Source: VRUE01 sp963737575 (GTDB lineage Bacteria; Actinomycetota; Thermoleophilia; Solirubrobacterales; 70-9). From it: a DNA stretch of 64,000 nt. The notes under the pieces are model-generated. The model had not been told where the DNA came from. It searched no databases and saw nothing but the letters and a program-made list of their open reading frames with translations. The stretch lies in contig CAVTTJ010000006.1 of assembly GCA_963737575.1 (NCBI GenBank), positions 175,740 through 239,739 of the forward strand, given 5' to 3'. The translations under genes and the position numbers were made by a program. Shown piece by piece: positions 58,901 through 64,000 of this stretch (its first letter is position 1; each line of letters opens with the position of its first letter).

Positions 58901-60415
58901 CTATTCGGAGGGAGCCGATTCGGGCGCTTCGCCGTCGGAGCCGGGGGCTTCGGAGGCGGGGTCAGCCGGCGGCGGCAGCGGCGCTTCGGCCGGCGGCGGC
59001 GGCGCCGTTTCCGCGGGTGGCGGGGCAGGAGCGCTGCCGACGGTGACCACCACCGTTTCGCTGCCTTCCGGGGCGCCGGCGGTACCCGCGGGCTGTTTCG
59101 CTTCGGTCACTGCGGGGGCGCCGGTCGCATTCCCGGTCCCGGGGTCACCGGAGGCGTGCGAACCAGTGGCGGGCTGAGCGGTCGTGTCCATTTCCGGCGC
59201 CGGGGCGGGGGCGGTTTCGTGCGCCACCTGCGGTTCGGCGGCCGGAACGGGGGCGATCGCGGCGCTCGCAGGTTCGGGGGCGGGCCTGGCCGGCCGACTC
59301 GCGGCGACCGCCGGAACCGGGGCGACGTGTGGGGCCCTCGAGGTCATCGCTGCGGGGTGTGGGGTCGGCGCGGGCGCAGTCACCTGCTGCTCGACCTGGA
59401 CCGCGCCGGCTGTGAGAACGGCCGCGGTGACGACGCCGGCTACGGCCTTGGTGCCGATCGCCCCGCCGACGGCGCCGAGACCGCCCGCCGCACCGCTGCT
59501 GCCGAGCGCAGCGCCGACCGTGCCGACGGCGCCGGTTGCGGTCGCGCCGGCGCCCGCGCCGGCGGTCGCGCCGGCACCCGCTCCGGCGCCGGCTCCACCG
59601 CCGCCGAAGCCGAGCTTGGAGAGAACGAAGCCCTTGAGCGCCAGCAGCGGCCCGGCCGGGAACAGGGCCGCAAGCGCCTTGTCGTTGGAGCGGACCTGGG
59701 AGCGGAAGTCGGAGCACTCCTCGCAGTCGCGGACGTGACGGCGGACCGGCCCGGAGGCCTTGCACAGGCCCTCGGCGGCCTCGGCCAGCTCGATCCGGAC
59801 CTCGCCGCAGGTGAGCTGGCGGGCCTGGCTCGCCTCGGCGAGCGAAATGCGGGCCCGGACCAGCAGCGACTTGACCGACGGGACGCTCGTCTCCATCGCC
59901 TGGGCGATTTCCTCGTAGGACATCGCGTCCATCTCACGCAGCATCAGCGCCGACCGCTGCGTCTCCGGCAGCTTGCCGACGTCGGCGAGCAGCTGGCGGA
60001 ACTCCTCGCGGTTGTGGACCTTCTCGGCGGTCGAGGCGGCCTCGACCATCGGGACCATGTCCATCGATTCCTGGGCGTCGGCGGTCGGTTTGCGAAGGTG
60101 GTTGAGGCAGCGGTTGCGGGCGATCCGGTAGAGCCACGGCCGCAGGTTGATCTCGCGGTCGTCGGCGAGCATCGCCCGGTAGGAGTTGACGAAGACCTCC
60201 TGCAGGACGTCTTCGGCGTCCTCTGTCGAGCCGAGCATCTGCCGGCAGAAGCCCAGCAGGCGGCCCTGATAGCGATCGACGATGGTCTCGAAGGCGCCGG
60301 CGTTGCCATTGCGGGCCATCGAGATCAAGCGAGGATCCCCCTGCAGCTTCAGCAGTGGGGAGCGGCGGGCAAGGAGTCCGCGCTGACTGGCGTGTGTAAG
60401 TGCTGATGCCTCCAA
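58901..60415 (-). CDS. ECF sigma factor fused to ZAS zinc motif, membrane segment and long tail
   Basis: This 504-residue protein has sigma-70 region 2 (about 38-100, FETIVDRYQGRLLGFCRQML then DAEDVLQEVFVNSYRAM) and region 4 (about 148-200, RSALMLREMDAMSYEEIAQA). A zinc-binding anti-sigma-like motif HVRDCEEC (HxxxCxxC) follows at about residue 230. Then come a long Gly/Ala linker, a probable membrane helix (about 325-345, VAGVVTAAVLTAGAVQ) and a Pro/Ala-rich tail of about 160 residues. Sigma and anti-sigma-like parts in one chain suggest a membrane-tethered regulator. The start is TTG 60415; an internal Met at about residue 33 is possible. Glu codons switch from GAG to GAA after the helix. 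Confidence 0.88.
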   Translation of the reverse strand: MEASALTHASQRGLLARRSPLLKLQGDPRLISMARNGNAGAFETIVDRYQGRLLGFCRQMLGSTEDAEDVLQEVFVNSYRAMLADDREINLRPWLYRIARNRCLNHLRKPTADAQESMDMVPMVEAASTAEKVHNREEFRQLLADVGKLPETQRSALMLREMDAMSYEEIAQAMETSVPSVKSLLVRARISLAEASQARQLTCGEVRIELAEAAEGLCKASGPVRRHVRDCEECSDFRSQVRSNDKALAALFPAGPLLALKGFVLSKLGFGGGGAGAGAGAGATAGAGAGATATGAVGTVGAALGSSGAAGGLGAVGGAIGTKAVAGVVTAAVLTAGAVQVEQQVTAPAPTPHPAAMTSRAPHVAPVPAVAASRPARPAPEPASAAIAPVPAAEPQVAHETAPAPAPEMDTTAQPATGSHASGDPGTGNATGAPAVTEAKQPAGTAGAPEGSETVVVTVGSAPAPPPAETAPPPPAEAPLPPPADPASEAPGSDGEAPESAPSE

Positions 60416-60524
60416 GTTGCAATCTCCAGGGAAGGCGTGTGCTGGTCTGCCCGTAGAGACACCGTACCAGCGCGGTAGTTGCGCTCCTACGGCATTTTTA
60501 GGGTTGCTTTAAACCGGTTCCCAG

Positions 60525-60610
60525 TGCCCGGGGCGGGACTCGAACCCGCAAGCCCCCTAGGGGGCAGCGCCTTTTAAGGGCGCCGCATTTGCCAGTTTCG
60601 CCACCCGGGC
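60525..60610 (-). tRNA. tRNA-Leu (anticodon TAA)
   Basis: An 86-nt type II tRNA on the minus strand. Acceptor GCCCGGG pairs with CCCGGGC. The anticodon stem GCGCC/GGCGC with loop CTTAAAA gives TAA. A long variable arm (TGCCCCCTAGGGGGC region) confirms the Leu class. It reads UUA, a very rare codon in this DNA. CCA is not encoded. Confidence 0.95.
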
Positions 60611-60624
60611 TCCCTGATTATCCA

Positions 60625-60630
60625 TAGGCT
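60625..60630 (+). promoter_or_regulatory. -10 type box TAGGCT for the TPP enzyme gene
   Basis: TAGGCT lies 7 nt before the GTG at 60638, between tRNA-Leu and the gene, with no Shine-Dalgarno sequence. Confidence 0.45.
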
Positions 60631-60637
60631 TCGGCGC

Positions 60638-62248
60638 GTGGAGCACGGGGGACGATCGGTCGCAAGGGCGCTGGCGTCCCGCGGCGTCACCCACCTCTTC
60701 ACGCTCTCCGGGGGCCACCTCTTCTCGATCTACGACGGCTGCCGGGCCGAGGGAATCGAGATCGTCGACGTCCGCCACGAGCAGTCGGCGGTGTTCGCCG
60801 CCGAGGGCTTCGCCAAGGCCACGCGCGCGATCGGCGTCGCGGCCCTGACCGCCGGCCCCGGGGTGACGAATGGGATCAGCGCGATCGCCGGCGCTCAGGC
60901 GAACGGCTCGCCGGTCTGCGTGCTCGGTGGCAGGGCTCCCGAGCTGCGCTGGGGGGCGGGCTCACTGCAGGAGATCGACCACCTGCCGTTCGTCTCGCCG
61001 CTGGTCAAGGGTGCACAGACCGTCAAGGACCCGGCCCGGATCGCGGCGATGACCGCCGCGGCGCTCGATCTCGCCGCCGCCGCCCCGAGCGGGCCGGCTT
61101 TTCTCGACTACCCCCTGGACATCGTCTTCAGCGAGGCCGAGGCCGAGGTCCCCGGGGCACCCGCGACCGAGGCAGCCGCCGCGGCCGGTGTCGAGGAGGG
61201 GGCCGCGCTCCTCGCGGCGGCCGAGCGACCGGCGATCATGGCCGGGACGGGCCTCTACTGGGGGCGTGGGGAGGAGGGGCTGCGCGCCCTGGCCGAGCGT
61301 CTCGGCGCTCCGGTGTTCCTCAACGGCCTCGGCCGCGGATGCCTGCCCGCCGATCACGACCTCGCCTTCAGCCGGGCCCGCGGCGCCGGCCTCGGCGGCG
61401 CCGATGTTGCTCTCCTGATCGGCGCTCCGATCGACTTCAGGCTCGGCTTCGGCGGCAGCTTCGGCGAGGACACGAAGCTGGTCAGGCTCGACGCGGCGCC
61501 GAATGAGCTGACCGCGAACCGGACGCCTGACGTTGACCTGGTCGGCGACGTGGGCGCCACCCTCGCCGCTCTTCTCGACGCGGTCGGCGACGGCGCGCCG
61601 CGGAGCGCGCCCTGGCTCGAGCGGCTGCGCGGGGTCGAGGAGGAGAAGCGCGCCGCCGAGCAGGAGGAGCTGAACGACGACCGCTCGCCGCTCCACCCCG
61701 TCCGGGTCTACAAAGAGCTGGGCGAGGTCCTCGACCGCGACGCGATAGTGATCGGCGACGGCGGCGACTTCGTCTCCTACGCGGGCCGCTTCATCGAGAC
61801 CTTCGAGCCCGGATGCTGGATGGACCCGGGGCCGTTCGGCTGCCTCGGCGCCGGCCCCGGACAGGCGATCGGCGCCAAGCTCGCCCATCCGGAGCGCCAG
61901 GTGTGCCTGTTGCTCGGCGATGGCGCATTCGGGTTCGCCGGCATCGAGTTCGACACAATGGCGCGTCACGGTCTCGGAGTCGTGGGTGTCATGGGCAACA
62001 ACGGGATCTGGGCGCTCGAGCATCACCCGATGAAATTCCTCTACGGGTACTCGGTCGCGGCCGAGCTGCGGCCGGAGACGCCCTACGAGGAGATGGCCGA
62101 AGCGCTGGGCTGCGACGGCGTCGTCGTCCGCGATCCCGAGCAGCTGCGGCCGGCCCTGGAGCGCGCCTTCGAGTCCGGTAGGCCGACCCTGGTCAATGTC
62201 ATCACCGATCCCGAGGTCGTCTACCCGCGCAAATCGAATTTGGCTTGA
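60638..62248 (+). CDS. Thiamine-pyrophosphate enzyme, acetolactate synthase-like
   Basis: This 536-residue enzyme has the three-domain TPP fold. The N-terminal Pyr domain shows DVRHEQSAVFAAEGFAKAT with the catalytic Glu and TAGPGVTNGISAIAGAQ. The central domain has a LLIGAPIDFRLGFGG stretch. The C-terminal PP domain has the TPP motif GDGAFGFAGIEFDTMARHGL ending in GNNGIWAL (GDG...N). It could be acetolactate synthase, oxalyl-CoA decarboxylase or 2-hydroxyacyl-CoA lyase. No small regulatory subunit (ilvN) is adjacent, which argues against branched-chain biosynthesis. Confidence 0.88.
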   Translation: MEHGGRSVARALASRGVTHLFTLSGGHLFSIYDGCRAEGIEIVDVRHEQSAVFAAEGFAKATRAIGVAALTAGPGVTNGISAIAGAQANGSPVCVLGGRAPELRWGAGSLQEIDHLPFVSPLVKGAQTVKDPARIAAMTAAALDLAAAAPSGPAFLDYPLDIVFSEAEAEVPGAPATEAAAAAGVEEGAALLAAAERPAIMAGTGLYWGRGEEGLRALAERLGAPVFLNGLGRGCLPADHDLAFSRARGAGLGGADVALLIGAPIDFRLGFGGSFGEDTKLVRLDAAPNELTANRTPDVDLVGDVGATLAALLDAVGDGAPRSAPWLERLRGVEEEKRAAEQEELNDDRSPLHPVRVYKELGEVLDRDAIVIGDGGDFVSYAGRFIETFEPGCWMDPGPFGCLGAGPGQAIGAKLAHPERQVCLLLGDGAFGFAGIEFDTMARHGLGVVGVMGNNGIWALEHHPMKFLYGYSVAAELRPETPYEEMAEALGCDGVVVRDPEQLRPALERAFESGRPTLVNVITDPEVVYPRKSNLA

Positions 62249-62624
62249 CCAGCGGGATGGAGCGCAATTCCGTCCCCTGACGAGAATCGACCGCCATTGC
62301 TGACGGCCGATTCAAATGGCCCCTCAGGACGGGCAGGGGTACGTCTTCAGGGACCAGTATGTGCTCTCCAGACCCGGACGGCGGGAGGCGCCATGATGCG
62401 GCAATCGCCCGGACCCTTCGAACGGGATCGGAGACAGGCATGCGCCCATCACCTTTCCCTTGCAACCGATTATCTGCCCGCCTATCCGATCTGTCTAGTC
62501 ATGCATTATCCGTCTACTTATTTCTAAGTAACGCAGGAATACCAAGTTTTATGGGTTCGACCAATGCGTTTACCCAAATGTAAGGGTGCCGTCCAACAGC
62601 CTGTACAGCGGGTCCCGAGTCCGG
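62249..62624. other. Intergenic stretch with an AT-richer patch, no gene seen
   Basis: About 375 bp between converging genes. The part from about 62480 to 62590 is visibly richer in A and T than the rest of the window. Small open frames on both strands have no recognisable product. No strong hairpin was found. Confidence 0.5.
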
Positions 62625-63554
62625 TCAGGCAGCCGCGGCGGCGATCGCGGCCCCGTAGAGGATGTCGTGCTCGGATACCTCGACCTCGTCGAGGCCGAAG
62701 GCCCGCATCGTCTCGATCAGGATCACGACACCGGCGATAATCGTCGGCGCTCGGTCCGGGTGCAGGCCGACGATCTGGGCGCGCTCGGCCAAAGGGGCGG
62801 CCGCCAACAGCGAGAGCTGGCGCTGGATCGCGGGCAGTGCGAGAACGTGCCCATGGACGCGCTCGGGGTCGTAGGGGTCGAGTGCCAGCTCGACCGCGGC
62901 CAGCGAGGTCGGCGTGCCGGCGACGGCGATCCCCTTCAAGGGCCCCAGCCCGGGCCGGTCGGCGAGTGCGGCCTCGATCAGGGAGCGGACGTCGGCGGCG
63001 AGCGCCTCGAGCTCCAGGGTGGTCGGGGGGTCGGCGGCGATATGGCGCTCGGTGTGGCGGACGACACCGGCCTGCAGCGAGGTGTGGAAGTCGATGCGCT
63101 CACCGTGGCCGACGATCAGCTCGGTCGAGCCGCCCCCGATGTCGATCACCAGGGCCGACTCGACCGCAGCCCGTTCGGCGGTCGCCCCGAGGTAGGTCAG
63201 GCGGGCCTCCTCCTCGCCGTCCAGGACCCGGGCCGAGAGCGCGAACCGCTCGCGCAACTCGGCGACGAAGGCATCGCCGTTCTCGGCATCGCGGACGGCG
63301 CTGGTCGCGATCGCATCGGTCCACTCGACGCCGGCGTCGCCGCAGGTCGCGACGTACTCGGCGATCACCTGACAGGTCGCCTCGATCGCCTCCGAGGAGA
63401 GCTGCCCCGAGAGGTCGACGCCCCGCCCGAGCCTCGTCACACGGCTCTGTCGCTCGACCCGTCCGACGCGGCCGTCGGCGACGTCGGCGATGAAGAGGCG
63501 GGTCGAGTTGGTGCCGATGTCGATCACCGCGACCCTGTCGGGGCTCCCGGGCAT
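62625..63554 (-). CDS. Ppx/GppA phosphatase family (exopolyphosphatase-like)
   Basis: This 309-residue ASKHA-fold enzyme hydrolyses polyphosphate or pppGpp. VAVIDIGTNSTRLFIADV is the first phosphate motif, AIATSAVRDAENGDAFV the second with the adenosine/phosphate region, and ALVIDIGGGSTELIVG the third. It is the short form of about 300 residues (Ppx1-like in actinobacteria) without the C-terminal HD domain. It lies near eno and ftsB as in related genomes, though separated here. The ATG has a TAGAGT box 9 nt upstream. Confidence 0.94.
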   Translation of the reverse strand: MPGSPDRVAVIDIGTNSTRLFIADVADGRVGRVERQSRVTRLGRGVDLSGQLSSEAIEATCQVIAEYVATCGDAGVEWTDAIATSAVRDAENGDAFVAELRERFALSARVLDGEEEARLTYLGATAERAAVESALVIDIGGGSTELIVGHGERIDFHTSLQAGVVRHTERHIAADPPTTLELEALAADVRSLIEAALADRPGLGPLKGIAVAGTPTSLAAVELALDPYDPERVHGHVLALPAIQRQLSLLAAAPLAERAQIVGLHPDRAPTIIAGVVILIETMRAFGLDEVEVSEHDILYGAAIAAAAA

Positions 63555-63563
63555 GGTTGCGGC

Positions 63564-63569
63564 ACTCTA
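63564..63569 (-). promoter_or_regulatory. -10 type box TAGAGT for the Ppx/GppA gene
   Basis: On the minus strand TAGAGT lies 9 nt before the ATG at 63554 with no Shine-Dalgarno sequence. Confidence 0.45.
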
Positions 63570-63584
63570 GAGATGTGGCGCGGT

Positions 63585-63908
63585 CTACTCGCGCAGCCCG
63601 AACTCGGCCCGCCGCTCGGCCGGGACGAGGTCGACCGCGTCCGGATGGCGCTCGATGTACTCGCGGACGAAGGGGCAGTGGGGGATGACCGCGAGCCCCT
63701 CCTCGCGGGCCCGCTCGAGGGCGGCGGCGATCAGCGCCCCGCCGTATCCCTTCCCCTCGTGCTGGGGCAGGATTTCGGTGTGGATGAGGTCGATCCGGTC
63801 CGGGAATCGCCGGTAGCGCATGTAGCCCGCGCGGCGGCCGTCCACGGTCACCTCAAAGCGGCTTCTGTCCGGGTTGTCCCGGACCTCTGGCTGGTTTCGG
63901 CGCCTCAT
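63585..63908 (-). CDS. Short GNAT-type N-acetyltransferase (YidJ-like)
   Basis: This 107-residue protein of the small acetyltransferase group (Acetyltransf_CG) shows the strands FEVTVDGRRAGYMRYRRF and IDLIHTEILPQHEGKGYGG, where QHEGKGYGG is the acetyl-CoA pyrophosphate loop. It ends with AVIPHCPFVREYIERHPDA, with the conserved Cys of the group. The substrate is unknown. A GGAGG ribosome site precedes the ATG. It is divergent from tRNA-fMet. Confidence 0.92.
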   Translation of the reverse strand: MRRRNQPEVRDNPDRSRFEVTVDGRRAGYMRYRRFPDRIDLIHTEILPQHEGKGYGGALIAAALERAREEGLAVIPHCPFVREYIERHPDAVDLVPAERRAEFGLRE

Positions 63909-63936
63909 CGGACCTCCGCTAAGATTGGCAGTCCGC

Positions 63937-64000
<64 letters not shown>

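Noticed and set aside
60416..60520. A classic ECF (GGAAC...CGT) autoregulated promoter before the sigma factor gene
   Set aside because: GGAAC is present on the minus strand, but the distance to any CGTA is too long, so it was not called.
62359..62583. Small plus-strand frame in the AT-rich spacer
   Set aside because: The composition is random and no start signal is visible.

Overview
The window reads as a chromosomal segment of a very GC-rich actinobacterium. The best guess is class Thermoleophilia (Solirubrobacterales and relatives). Support for this comes from the strong G/C third-position bias, many genes that start just downstream of a TANNNT hexamer with no Shine-Dalgarno sequence, AbiEi/DUF559-type proteins, R2lox-type di-iron proteins, and a secreted beta-helix protein ending in a 'DTTPP...' Ig-like module. 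The taxonomic placement is inference. About 58 protein genes and three tRNA genes (Gln-TTG, Leu-TAA, and initiator Met cut by the window end) can be supported. There is no prophage, insertion sequence or CRISPR array.

Layout. 1-5.7 kb: end of lon, a GT39-type membrane glycosyltransferase, a small membrane protein, and a TetR regulator followed by an MMPL exporter. 5.7-15.3 kb: accessory metabolism. This holds a DUF559 protein, an amidase, an R2lox di-iron protein fused to an SCP2-like lipid domain, an alpha/beta hydrolase (frameshifted), an acyl-CoA ligase, a PRC-barrel protein, an FKBP lipoprotein, and small NTF2/hotdog/VOC proteins. 15.3-32 kb: a housekeeping core with glyS, fmdB, an LCP protein, a ROK kinase, rsmI-metG, tatD-rsmA-ispE, DedA-PAP2 (frameshifted), a PucR regulator, tRNA-Gln, HdeD, and glmU-prs. 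32-44 kb: a PadR regulator, GDPD, a methyltransferase, DUF6159 (frameshifted), an AarF/UbiB kinase, rplY-pth, enoyl-CoA hydratase, the beta-helix protein, an epimerase, and a polysaccharide deacetylase (frameshifted). 44-64 kb: mfd-foldase-eno-ftsB, a second large membrane glycosyltransferase, thermonuclease, class I aldolase, a pseudo-rhomboid, an MBL hydrolase, a second R2lox, a membrane-tethered ECF sigma factor, tRNA-Leu, a TPP enzyme, Ppx/GppA, a GNAT, and tRNA-fMet.

How the parts work together. rsmI, metG, tatD, rsmA, ispE, glmU, prs, rplY, pth, mfd, the foldase, eno, ftsB and ppx form the translation, envelope-precursor and repair neighbourhood seen in many Gram-positive bacteria, with lineage-specific genes between them. 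The 8-12 kb block joins two lipid-linked activities: R2lox-SCP2 and acyl-CoA ligase.

Most notable observations: (1) a gap-free 57-nt dispersed element in the same orientation just upstream of three unrelated start codons, with a partial fourth copy; (2) the R2lox-SCP2 fusion and a second R2lox sharing an operator-like core; (3) a Glu codon switch from GAG to GAA in exported proteins, including inside one membrane-spanning sigma factor gene; (4) an ECF sigma factor fused to a ZAS zinc motif, a membrane segment and a long tail; (5) five genes with small insertions of G or GC, more likely sequence errors than programmed shifts.
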